Source: Hyphomicrobium_A sp963759735 | GTDB lineage: Bacteria; Pseudomonadota; Alphaproteobacteria; Rhizobiales; Hyphomicrobiaceae | DNA length: 64,000 nt | Assembly (NCBI GenBank): GCA_963759735.1 | Contig: CAVXAF010000002.1 | Coordinates: 62,001 to 126,000, forward strand | Reading direction: 5' to 3' | Shown: piece after piece, positions 18,148 through 26,603 of the stretch | Position numbering within the stretch: the stretch's first letter is position 1 | How the letters are laid out: every line of letters starts with the position of its first letter | The notes under the pieces: generated by a model | What the model saw: only the letters and a program-made list of their open reading frames with translations | Databases searched by the model: none | Told to the model about the DNA's origin: nothing | Program-made: the position numbers and the translations under genes

Positions 18148-18166
18148 TATACCCCCCAGGGGTATA
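18148..18166. promoter_or_regulatory. CsoR operator between csoR and copA
   Basis: TATACCCCCCAGGGGTATA is a near-perfect inverted repeat with the TA-rich ends and C/G tract core that CsoR family repressors bind. It sits 9 bases from the csoR start and 42 bases from the copA start, so it can control both directions. Confidence 0.85.
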
Positions 18167-18207
18167 CATAGTCAATCACACCTCCGCTTCCGCCCATGGA
18201 GCATTCC

Positions 18208-20598
18208 ATGACCGACCACACTCATCATCAACCGCCCGGCCACGATGCAAAGCACGCCGGCTGCTGCTCGGGCACGCCAAAGGCGCCCGCGGCTGAGCAC
18301 GCCATGGCCAAGGATCCGGTGTGTGGGATGAACGTCGACCCGCACGACGCCAAGCACCGCGCCGAGCATGGCGGGCGCACCTATTACTTCTGCTCCGCCG
18401 GCTGCCGCACCAAATTCATCGCCGACCCAGGCAAGTACCTGAGCAAGGACGAGCGGCCGGTCGATCCCGTGCCCGAGGGCGCGATCTACACCTGTCCGAT
18501 GCATCCGCAGATCCAGCAGATCGGACCCGGTTCGTGCCCCATCTGCGGCATGGCGCTGGAGCCCGAGCTGATAACCGCCGGCGATCATGGCCCGCACCCC
18601 GAACTCGTCGACATGCAGCGCCGCTTCTGGATCGGCCTGGCGCTGGCGCTGCCGGTGTTCGTTCTCGAGATGGGCAGCCATCTGCTTGGCTGGCACCACT
18701 ACCTCGCCCCGTCGCTTTCCAACTGGCTGCAGCTGCTGCTCGCGACGCCAGTCGTGCTGTGGGCCGGGTGGCCGTTCTTCGAGCGCGCCTGGCAATCGCT
18801 GCAGACGCGCAACCTCAACATGTTCACCCTCATCGCCATGGGCACGGGTGTTGCCTGGACGTACAGCGTCGTCGCGACGCTCGCTCCCGGTATTTTCCCG
18901 GCGGCGTTCCGCGGTCACGACGGCGCTGTTGCCGTCTATTTCGAGGCCGCCGCGGTCATCACGGTCCTGGTGTTGCTTGGGCAAGTTCTGGAGCTGCGGG
19001 CACGCGAGCAGACGTCGGGTGCCATTCGCGCCCTTCTCGACCTGGCGCCAAAGACGGCTCGCCGCGTTATGGCCGACGGCGCGGACGAGGATGTGCCGCT
19101 CGATGCTGTGCGCGTCGGCGACCTGTTGCGCGTGCGCCCGGGCGAGAAGGTCCCGGTCGATGGAGCCCTGACAGAGGGCCGGTCCTCGCTCGATGAGTCG
19201 TTGGTCACCGGCGAATCCATGCCCGTCACCAAGGGGCCGGGCGACAAGCTGATTGCGGGGACGCTCAACCAGTCTGGCTCTTTCGTCATGCGCGCCCAGA
19301 AGGTGGGTCGCGATACGATGCTGTCGCAGATCGTGCAGATGGTGGCGCAGGCGCAGCGCTCACGGGCGCCCATCCAACGTCTCGCCGATCAGGTCTCCGG
19401 CTGGTTCGTGCCACTGGTGATCGCCGTCGCGATCCTCGCTTTTATCGCCTGGGCGATGTTCGGTCCCGAACCGCGCTTCGCCTACGGTCTCATCGCCGCC
19501 GTCTCGGTCCTGATTATCGCTTGTCCCTGCGCGCTCGGCCTCGCCACGCCGATGTCGATCATGGTGGGAGTCGGGCGCGGCGCCCAGGTCGGCGTGTTGA
19601 TCAAGAACGCCGAAGCGCTGGAGCGCATGGAGAAGGTCGATACGCTCGTCGTCGACAAGACGGGCACCCTGACCGAGGGCAAACCCAAGGTCGTGGGCGT
19701 CGTTGCTGCCGATGGGTTCGATGAAGCGAACGTGCTCAGGCTCGCCGCCAGCGTCGAGGTGGCCAGCGAGCATCCGCTGGCTACGGCGATCGTCGCCGCT
19801 GCCAAGGGCCGCAACATCGAACTCGTCCCCGTCACGGACTTTGACTCCCCGACCGGCAAAGGCGCCGTCGGCACGGTCGAGCGCCAGCGCGTGGCGCTCG
19901 GCAATCCACGGTTCCTGGCCGAACTCAACATCGCGACGCAAGCTCTGGAGCCGCAGGCAGAGACGTTCCGCAGCGACGGCGCGACGTCGATATTCATAGC
20001 GGTCGACGGCAAGCTGGCCGGCGTCATTGCCATCGCTGATCCGATCAAGGCCTCGACACTGGCGGCGCTCGAGGCGCTGCGTGCCGAAGGCCTGCGCATC
20101 GTCATGCTGACGGGCGACAATCGCACGACGGCGGAGGCCATCGCTCGGCGGCTGGGGATCGAGGAGATCGCGGCCGAGGTGCTCCCCGATCAGAAGAGTG
20201 CCGTGGTCGAGAAGCTGCAAAAGGAAGGACGCGTCGTCGCCATGGCCGGTGACGGCGTCAATGACGCGCCCGCGCTCGCCGCCGCCGATGTCGGCATCGC
20301 CATGGGTACGGGCACGGACGTCGCGATCGAGAGTGCCGGAATAACGCTGCTACAGGGCGATTTGCAGGGCATCGTGCGGGCGCGCCGGCTATCGGAAGCG
20401 GTGATGCGCAACATTCGCCAGAACCTGTTCTTCGCCTTCATCTATAACGGCGCGGGCGTGCCGATCGCGGCCGGTATCCTCTACCCCGCTTTCGGCATAC
20501 TGCTGTCGCCGATCGTTGCTGCTGCGGCGATGGCACTGTCTTCGGTGAGCGTCATCGCCAATGCCCTGCGCCTGCGCGCCGTGAAGCTCGGCGCTTAG
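18208..20598 (+). CDS. copA: Copper-exporting P1B-type ATPase with YHS and metal-binding N-terminus
   Basis: Exports Cu(I) from the cytoplasm across the inner membrane. Order: His-rich leader; YHS domain (KDPVCGMNVD ... YYFCSAGC); heavy-metal binding domain (YTCPMHPQI ... GSCPICGMALEP); then the P1B ATPase core with about eight membrane helices, the intramembrane CPC motif (IACPCALGLATP, near residue 437), DKTGT phosphorylation site (near 482), SEHPLA (near 520) and GDGVNDAPAL hinge. No classical CxxC HMA domain is present. ATG at 18208 is preferred because GGAG lies six bases upstream; an in-frame ATG at 18196 adds four residues. Control by the csoR operator upstream. Confidence 0.93.
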   Translation: MTDHTHHQPPGHDAKHAGCCSGTPKAPAAEHAMAKDPVCGMNVDPHDAKHRAEHGGRTYYFCSAGCRTKFIADPGKYLSKDERPVDPVPEGAIYTCPMHPQIQQIGPGSCPICGMALEPELITAGDHGPHPELVDMQRRFWIGLALALPVFVLEMGSHLLGWHHYLAPSLSNWLQLLLATPVVLWAGWPFFERAWQSLQTRNLNMFTLIAMGTGVAWTYSVVATLAPGIFPAAFRGHDGAVAVYFEAAAVITVLVLLGQVLELRAREQTSGAIRALLDLAPKTARRVMADGADEDVPLDAVRVGDLLRVRPGEKVPVDGALTEGRSSLDESLVTGESMPVTKGPGDKLIAGTLNQSGSFVMRAQKVGRDTMLSQIVQMVAQAQRSRAPIQRLADQVSGWFVPLVIAVAILAFIAWAMFGPEPRFAYGLIAAVSVLIIACPCALGLATPMSIMVGVGRGAQVGVLIKNAEALERMEKVDTLVVDKTGTLTEGKPKVVGVVAADGFDEANVLRLAASVEVASEHPLATAIVAAAKGRNIELVPVTDFDSPTGKGAVGTVERQRVALGNPRFLAELNIATQALEPQAETFRSDGATSIFIAVDGKLAGVIAIADPIKASTLAALEALRAEGLRIVMLTGDNRTTAEAIARRLGIEEIAAEVLPDQKSAVVEKLQKEGRVVAMAGDGVNDAPALAAADVGIAMGTGTDVAIESAGITLLQGDLQGIVRARRLSEAVMRNIRQNLFFAFIYNGAGVPIAAGILYPAFGILLSPIVAAAAMALSSVSVIANALRLRAVKLGA

Positions 20599-20938
20599 CG
20601 TCGCTTCGCGTGTGGCAGCGTCCGCAAAAGGACAGCGAACTAATCCCCGCCCCCTCACCGCTAGGGCACACTCTCCCCATCCCGCCCCGCTGAGGGGTCG
20701 ATCTCGAGACGTACCTGTATCGAGGGCGGGCTGCAGTGTCGGGTACTGGCACCATAACGTGTGGGGCCACTGCCTGAGGCTCGCCGCGCCCACCGACTGC
20801 AATGTCGGAGGAGGAAACTCCTGAAACGCCGCGGGTATGCCTTAAATCCTGCCGCGGGGCGGCAAGGTGCCGCTCAAAAAAACAAAATGCTTCGCGGCCC
20901 TCCCGCCCCGCAGCCCCTCTTTAGTTGCGCCAACCGAC
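20599..20938. other. Non-coding region after copA
   Basis: No gene is supported. C-rich stretch (20644-20700) followed by unremarkable sequence, then a short A-run (20874-20885) and a G/C-rich segment leading into the tandem repeat. Translations of both strands have no recognisable domains. Confidence 0.5.
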
Positions 20939-21135
20939 TTGCACTCCGGCGAGCCGGCCGGTTGGCGCGTGGAAGTTGGCGAGCCGACCGGTGCATGCCG
21001 AGCATGGCAAGGATCGCGAGGCGCGTGGGCACTTCGGCGAGCCGGCCGGTCCATGCGGAGCATTGCAGGGATCGAGCCGCGTGCGCACTCCGGCGATCCG
21101 GCCGGTCCGTGCGGAGCATGGCAGGGATCCCGGAC
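20939..21135. repeat. Degenerate 56-58 bp tandem repeat, about 3.5 copies
   Basis: The core GGCGAGCCGGCCGGT recurs with its GAGCC (or GATCC) at 20951, 20981, 21039 and 21095. The last three units are spaced 58 and 56 bases and share a downstream part (ATGC.GAGCAT.GCA.GGATC). The first unit is shortened to 30 bases. The repeats are imperfect and there is no unique spacer between constant repeats. No gene is apparent; frames on both strands only show Arg/Pro-rich repeats. Confidence 0.8.
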
Positions 21136-21194
21136 GCACGGAGCTCTTTGAATGCCTCGGGGCGGACGCTCGCAGGACCATCGGCATATCAATC

Positions 21195-21228
21195 GGCCGG
21201 CGATGCGCGCTGCCATCGCCGGCCTTTT
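21195..21228. terminator. Strong hairpin downstream of the LTXXQ gene
   Basis: Perfect 11-bp inverted repeat GGCCGGCGATG / CATCGCCGGCC with an 8-base loop. It begins 21 bases past the stop of the minus-strand LTXXQ gene. A TTTT tract follows on the plus strand; on the minus strand the stem is followed by GATTGAT. It could terminate transcription from either side. Confidence 0.6.
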
Positions 21229-21244
21229 CGTGCAGTGCCGGAGC

Positions 21245-22753
21245 TTACTGGCTCGGCATGGTGTTGAAGCGGGCCTTCTGCTCGTCGGTGAGCGAGTTGT
21301 AGAAGCCGGACAGTGCCGGCCGCACTTCGTTCATCGCAGTCACCGTCGCCTTGAGACGCTTGTCCATGGCGTCGAGGCGAGCCTCGGTCGTCGATGGGAT
21401 CTGGCCCGGGCACGTCGCCTGCAGCATAGCAGCCGCCTTGGCCGATGCGCTGTCCAGCGCATCAAGAGCTGCCTTCTGCTTATCGTCCGGATCGACCGTC
21501 GCGATGATCTCCTGCGTCGGTACGTTGACGAACTCCTCGTTCTGCGTCGAGCACAAGCCGGCGGTGCTGGCCGCCTTGCCACCGCCGAGCGCATCGAGCT
21601 GCTGGCGCTGCTCGTCCGACAGCGAACCGTCGAACTTGGTCAGCGGCGCGCGCACGAGATCGATGCCCTGGACCATGGCGTCGAGTCGCTTCTGCAGCGC
21701 ATCCAGGCGACCGACTGGCGTCAAAGGCGGGGCGCTCGGGCACGATGCCTTGAGAATGTCCTCGGCCTTGCCGGATGCAGCTTGCAACTGCTTCAGGTCG
21801 GCGAGCTGCTCGCCCGTCGGCTTGACGCTGGATTGGATCTTGTCGATCGGCAGGCTGGAGACGCCCGGAGCAAAGCCGCTGCAGGTGGCAAGGTCCTGGC
21901 CCTGGCTGTCGTCGGAGGCGGCGGCTTGCTTCTGGCTGTCGCTGCCATCGGCTGGGCCGGCACTGTAGACGTCCTGATGCGACTGACGCGCGTAGGTGTA
22001 GTTGTTGTCGGACTGCGTCCACGCCGTAGCGCCGTAGCCGCCCGACGGCCAGGCGTAGGCGCCGTTCGGCCAGAACAGCCCGCCCATGATGTAGTCGACG
22101 TTGTAGTTCCAGAACGGCGCGGTATCAGCGTAGGGCCACCAGGCGAAGGACCACATGTCGCCCCAGGCGAACGGCCAGAAGACCGGGCCGACCCAGCCGA
22201 AGCGGCAGTTGTAGCAGTTGAAATTCCGCGCGTTCCAGCGGTCGTTCCAGAACGCATTGTGGTCCCAGCGACCGGCATTCACCGGCTGATGCCAGTTGTT
22301 CCAGTGTTGGGCGAGGTCGTCGCGATGGTCGGCGTTGCGATCATCGGCGTTGCGGTGATCGTCCGCGGCGCGATCTGCGGCAGGATGGTCGGCATGATCG
22401 TCGGCGCGATGATCATCGGCACGATGGTCGTCGTCGGCGCGGTGGTCGTCGGCGCGGGCGCGATCATCGCCATGGTCGGCAGGACGTTGATCGTCGGCGC
22501 GATGATCCTCGGCAGGGCGGCGATCGTCCATGCGCGGCTCGCGCATTTCCGGACGGAAATCGCGCATGCCGCCACCGAAGTCACGGCCGCCGCCGAAGTC
22601 GCGCATCCCGCCGCCGAAATGACCGCCGCCAAAGCCTCCGCCAAAGTGACCGCCGCCCCCGAACCCGCCGCCGCGCGCGAACGCGTCGCTGGACAGTCCA
22701 AGAGCGCTAGCCGCAATGCCTGCGACCAAAGCCAGAGCCGAGGTGCGAATCAT
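21245..22753 (-). CDS. Secreted LTXXQ-motif protein with Gly-rich and Asp/His-rich repeats
   Basis: 502 aa. Signal peptide at residues 1-26 ending in AFA; Gly/Phe/His-rich stretch (28-63); low-complexity Asp/His/Arg repeats of the type HRADD (about 77-146); an aromatic, Trp-rich middle (150-250); and two copies of a Spy/CpxP-like LTXXQ unit (about 310-390 and 422-500), each with a Cys-Pro pair, a RLDA..KRL segment and a S-L-x-D-E-Q motif. ATG at 22753 has a GGAGGAAC site; the frame extends upstream but that part is unlikely to be translated. Spy/CpxP proteins are periplasmic stress or metal-linked chaperones. A link to the copper genes nearby is inference only. Confidence 0.8.
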   Translation of the reverse strand: MIRTSALALVAGIAASALGLSSDAFARGGGFGGGGHFGGGFGGGHFGGGMRDFGGGRDFGGGMRDFRPEMREPRMDDRRPAEDHRADDQRPADHGDDRARADDHRADDDHRADDHRADDHADHPAADRAADDHRNADDRNADHRDDLAQHWNNWHQPVNAGRWDHNAFWNDRWNARNFNCYNCRFGWVGPVFWPFAWGDMWSFAWWPYADTAPFWNYNVDYIMGGLFWPNGAYAWPSGGYGATAWTQSDNNYTYARQSHQDVYSAGPADGSDSQKQAAASDDSQGQDLATCSGFAPGVSSLPIDKIQSSVKPTGEQLADLKQLQAASGKAEDILKASCPSAPPLTPVGRLDALQKRLDAMVQGIDLVRAPLTKFDGSLSDEQRQQLDALGGGKAASTAGLCSTQNEEFVNVPTQEIIATVDPDDKQKAALDALDSASAKAAAMLQATCPGQIPSTTEARLDAMDKRLKATVTAMNEVRPALSGFYNSLTDEQKARFNTMPSQ

Positions 22754-23125
22754 GTTGTTCCTCCGGAGTACGCCTGTCGCTGCGGCCGTGGCCGGCGACT
22801 TATCGATTGGATACCCGGCAAGGTATGACGAGAGCCTCAGCGCCACGGGGCGACCTCGGACCAGGGAAAACAAAACCTTCATGGGGAGGCCGCAAATATC
22901 TTCGCAGCGGCAAGACCTCTTCAACGGGTGCGCAATGGGCCTTCAAGAGGGTTCAAGCGCGGTTTACGGCCGCTGCAACGGGGTTCATGCACTCTGGTTT
23001 GCCCATTTCCAGCCCGCGGTGCCATTTACCACTGGTGCCGGGGGGCCTGGGGCACGATATGAGGCTGCCGGCGGGGATGACTTCCCGCCATATGATCTGC
23101 CGAACGCGCGCAACCGAGAGCCAAG
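22754..23125. other. Intergenic region, no gene seen
   Basis: Upstream of both the LTXXQ gene (minus) and the agmatine deiminase gene (plus), so it should hold divergent promoters. No convincing frame, hairpin or operator was recognised. Confidence 0.45.
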
Positions 23126-24149
23126 ATGCTGCCTGACGTGACCAAAACGACGATCACCGTTCCGCCCGAGTGGGCGCTGCTGAAGGCGGTGTGGACGGCG
23201 TGGCCGGCCGCAGCGGACGAGTGGAACGGCGACCTCGAGGCGCCGCGCCGCGACGTGGCCGCGCTGGTGCGCGCGCTCGCCGAGGCAACGAAGGTGCATC
23301 TGCTGGTCAACGGCGCGGAGGCCGAAGCATCGGCGCGCGCGGCCCTCGGCGGCGCCGCCGAGCTGGTGCCGGCCCGCTACGGCGACATCTGGCTGCGCGA
23401 CACCGGACCCATATTTGCGCGCACGCACCTGGGGCCCGTGGCCCTGCGCTTTGCCACCAACAGCTGGGGCGGCAAGTACGACCTGCCCGATGACGCCACG
23501 GTCGGCGATGAGATCGCGCGCGTCGCCGAGACGGCGATCCGCCGCTTCGATTTCGTGCTGGAGGGCGGCGCTGTCGACCACGACGGCGAAGGCACCATCC
23601 TCACCACGCGGCAGACGCTGCTCAATCCCAACCGCAACGGCTGGACGAAGGAGCATGGCCGAGGCGGCGCTTATCGAAGCTTTCGGCGCCAAGAAGGTCA
23701 TCTGGATCGATGAGGGCCTGAAGAACGATCACACCGACGGGCACATCGACAACATCGCGCGCTTCGTCGGACCCGGGCGCGTCGTTTGCCAGGCGCCGGC
23801 CGGCGATGACGATCCCAACGCCCCGACGCTCAATGCCATCGCGGCAACTCTTGAAGCAGCCACGGACGCTTCGGGGCGCAAGCTGGAGGTGACGCGCATC
23901 CCCGGCGTCGGACTTTATCGCAACGCGCTCGGCGATATCTCGCCGGCCTCGCACATGAACTTCGTCATCGCCAACGGCGTCGTCGTCGTGCCGGTCTACG
24001 GCACGCCGAGCGAGGAAGCAGCGCTCGCCGGCTTGCAGGCGGTGTTCCCCGACCACAACGTTATTGGAGTCCCTTCGCAGGGCCTGCTCGGCTGCGGTAC
24101 CGCGGGCGGCGGCTCATTCCACTGCATCACCCAGCAGGAACCGCGCTAA
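23126..24149 (+). CDS. aguA: Agmatine deiminase (one frameshift as sequenced)
   Basis: Converts agmatine to N-carbamoylputrescine and ammonia. The N-terminal part (23126 to about 23654) carries RYGDIWLRDTGPIF and FVLEGGAVDHDGEG, and the C-terminal part in the next frame carries IWIDEGLKNDHTDGHIDN and the catalytic-Cys region GGGSFHCITQQEP. Removing one base (the C at about 23654) joins them as KE-MAEAALIEAFG and gives about 340 aa, the family length. It is followed after one base by the amidase of the next pathway step. The frameshift is one of a cluster and is probably an error; a real null allele cannot be excluded. Confidence 0.85.
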
Positions 24150-24150
24150 G

Positions 24151-25011
24151 ATGCCCAACCGCACGCTGACCGTCGCCGCCATCCAGACCTGGTACGGCCA
24201 CGACCTGCGCGACAACATCGCCCGGACGGAAGCATTCGTGCGCGAAGCGGCCAAGGCCGGCGCGCAAGTTGTGCTGCCTTCGGAACTGTTCCAGGGGATT
24301 TATTTCTGCTCGCAGCAGGATCCCAAGTGGTTCACCACGGCCTATTCCGTGGCCGAGCACCCGTGCGTCGTTGCCTTGGCCAAGCTCGCCGCCGAGCTGC
24401 GCATCGTTATTCCGATCTCGTTCTTCGAAAAGGACGGACCGCGCTTTTACAACAGCGTCGCCGTCGCCGACACGGACGGCAGCATCTTGGGTGTCTACCG
24501 CAAGAGCCACATCCCCGACGGCCCGGGTTATCAGGAGAAGTATTATTTCCGTCCCGGCGACACCGGCTTCAAGGCGTGGAAAACCCAGGCCGGCACAATC
24601 GGCGTCGGCATCTGCTGGGACCAGTGGTTCCCCGAGTGCGCGCGCGCCATGGCGCTGGCCGGCGCCGAGGTGCTCTTTTATCCGACCGCCATCGGCTCTG
24701 AGCCCTACGATGCAGCCCTCGATACGCACCTGCAGTGGCAGCGCGCGATGCAGGGCCATGCGGTCGCCAATGCCATGCCCGTCGTTGCCGCCAATCGTAT
24801 CGGGCTGGAAGACAACGACGGCGTCAAGCAGCGGTTCTACGGCCACTCGTTCATTGCCGATCATCGCGGCGAGATCGTCGAGGCGTTCGGCGCTCACGAG
24901 GAAGGCGTGCTGGCCCACACGTTCGATCTCGACGAGATCGAGAGCTATCGCGCCGACTGGGGGTTCTTCCGCGACCGCCGGGCCGACCTCTACGCCAAGA
25001 GCATCGTCTGA
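24151..25011 (+). CDS. aguB: N-carbamoylputrescine amidase
   Basis: Hydrolyses N-carbamoylputrescine to putrescine, CO2 and ammonia. 286 aa nitrilase-fold enzyme with the Glu-Lys-Cys triad Glu45 (LPSELFQG), Lys118 (YRKSHIPDGP) and Cys155 (GICWDQWFPE). The last two motifs and the C-terminal WGFFRDRR are typical of AguB. ATG at 24151 follows the aguA stop as TAAGATG, so the two are translationally coupled. Its TGA abuts the stop of the FAD oxidase gene on the other strand. Confidence 0.95.
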   Translation: MPNRTLTVAAIQTWYGHDLRDNIARTEAFVREAAKAGAQVVLPSELFQGIYFCSQQDPKWFTTAYSVAEHPCVVALAKLAAELRIVIPISFFEKDGPRFYNSVAVADTDGSILGVYRKSHIPDGPGYQEKYYFRPGDTGFKAWKTQAGTIGVGICWDQWFPECARAMALAGAEVLFYPTAIGSEPYDAALDTHLQWQRAMQGHAVANAMPVVAANRIGLEDNDGVKQRFYGHSFIADHRGEIVEAFGAHEEGVLAHTFDLDEIESYRADWGFFRDRRADLYAKSIV

Positions 25012-26548
25012 TCAGACGGCTGCGGCGCTGCTGAGCAACTTCGCGAAGTAGCTGGACAGCAGGCGATTGCCGGGATCGCGCGCCGCCCGCGCCCGCGCGA
25101 ACTCGTTCCAGCGGTCGCCGAAGGCCTTGGCGACTTGATCGGGCGTTAGATGCTTCGTCTGATTGAACAACGGATGGCCGTTGTGGGCGCTGGAGAATTC
25201 GTTGAACGCCTTGAGAAATTCGTCCCAGCCAGGGCCGCCCGTCGACACCGGATCGATACTGATGCCCGGCGCATCGTGCGTGAACGACAGCAGTGCATTC
25301 TTGTCGGCGACCATGCGATAGCCGACCGCCGGTAGGTCGCAGCGAAAGCCGGTACGCTCGGCGTGCTCGTGGCAGAAGCGGGTGTAGGCGGCCAGCGTCT
25401 CGAAAAATTGCGTCTCGTCAAACGACCACATCGAGAACACGAACTTGTAGGCGCCGGGCTTCTCCTGATGGCGAATGATCTGCCGCTGCGGCAGCGTTGC
25501 CTTGCCGCCGACGAGCAGGCACGTCCAGCGCCTGATCGACTGATCAAGGATGGCGCGCACGCGGTGCTCGACCGCGCGACTGGGTGCGGCGCGCGCGATC
25601 ATGATCGTCAACATCGGTCCCGAGCCGCCGCCAGAAGGCGTTGCGCAGCCACCAGAACCCGGACGAGGTCGGCTTCACGCCCCGCAGCTCGCGCCGCTCC
25701 TCGACCATCACCTTTTCGGCGAACGGGTAGATGTACATCATCAAGGCGTTGCGCTCAGCGACGAGTGCCGGCATGGCGGCGCGGAAAGCGTCAAACGTAT
25801 AGGTGCGATGGCGCGCGTAGAGGGAGGTAAGCGGCTTGGTGCGCAGGGTTACCTCGACGATGACGCCGAGCAGCCCGTAGCTGGAACGCAGCAGTCGCAT
25901 CTCATCGCCGTGCTCTCTCTCGTTGTAGGTGGTGACCGTGCCGTCGGGTCTCACCAGCTTGAGGGCGGAGACGAACGAGCTGATCTGGCCCCAGTGCGAG
26001 GTGCCGATCAGCGAGCTGTCCTTGGTTGCGGCGCAGGCGACGGCCCCGAGCGTGACCGTCCCGATCTCGGTGTTGATATGAAATTGCCGGTCGTGGCGCG
26101 CCAGCTCGTCGGCGACATCGATGTAAAGGGCGCCCGCCTCGGCGGTGACGAAGTCGTGCCCGATCTCGATGATGCGCGTCATGCCCGTCATGTCGAGCAT
26201 GGTGCCGCCATCGTCGGCCGAGCATGGCGCGGGCGAATGCAACTTGCCGACCGCCCGCACGGGCGATGGATAGCGCACCGCGTCGGTCACCACCTGCACC
26301 ACCTCATCGATGGTTTGCGGGCGCACGACGACGGCTGGACGATAGGTGACGCCGCCCTCCCAGTTGGTGATCGCATCGGAGGTGGCGAGGGAGACCGGTG
26401 CGGCCGAGGCTGTGCGGCTGGCGACAAAAGTGCTGTGCGTGGCGAGCTTCAGCAGCATCGCGACGTGCGGCGCCATCGCCAACTGCGGCACCAAGGATTT
26501 CATGCAGGCCCCCACCGCGACGCCATCATGCGCGGCTTTTAATGGCAC
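25012..26548 (-). CDS. FAD-linked oxidoreductase, lactone-oxidase-like (one frameshift as sequenced)
   Basis: The N-terminal two thirds hold a PCMH-type FAD-binding domain (RPAVVVRPQTIDEVVQVV, VGKLHSPAP, AGALYIDVADEL, GTVTLGAVACAATKDSS), ending near 25612; the rest (VEHRVRAILDQ to SSYFAKLLSS) continues in another frame. Removing one base near 25612 restores one frame of about 511 aa. The C-terminal part, with HLTPDQVAKAFGDRWNEFA and RDPGNRLLSSYF, resembles sugar-1,4-lactone oxidases. The His in GKLHSP may be the covalent FAD site, as in VAO-family enzymes. Substrate unknown. GTG start at 26548; an ATG at 26503 is an alternative. Confidence 0.7.
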
Positions 26549-26603
26549 AGCTTAGCGCGGGTAATTGCAGATGCCGACCTGCGCGGCGGCCTATTGGACG
26601 TTC

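Noticed and set aside
20939..21135. Possible CRISPR array
   Set aside because: Units are degenerate over their whole length, there are no constant repeats with unique spacers, and no cas genes are near.
21152..22828. 558-codon plus-strand frame opposite the LTXXQ gene
   Set aside because: The Val/Gly/Ala-rich repeats mirror the coding repeats on the other strand; no start site or domain supports it.
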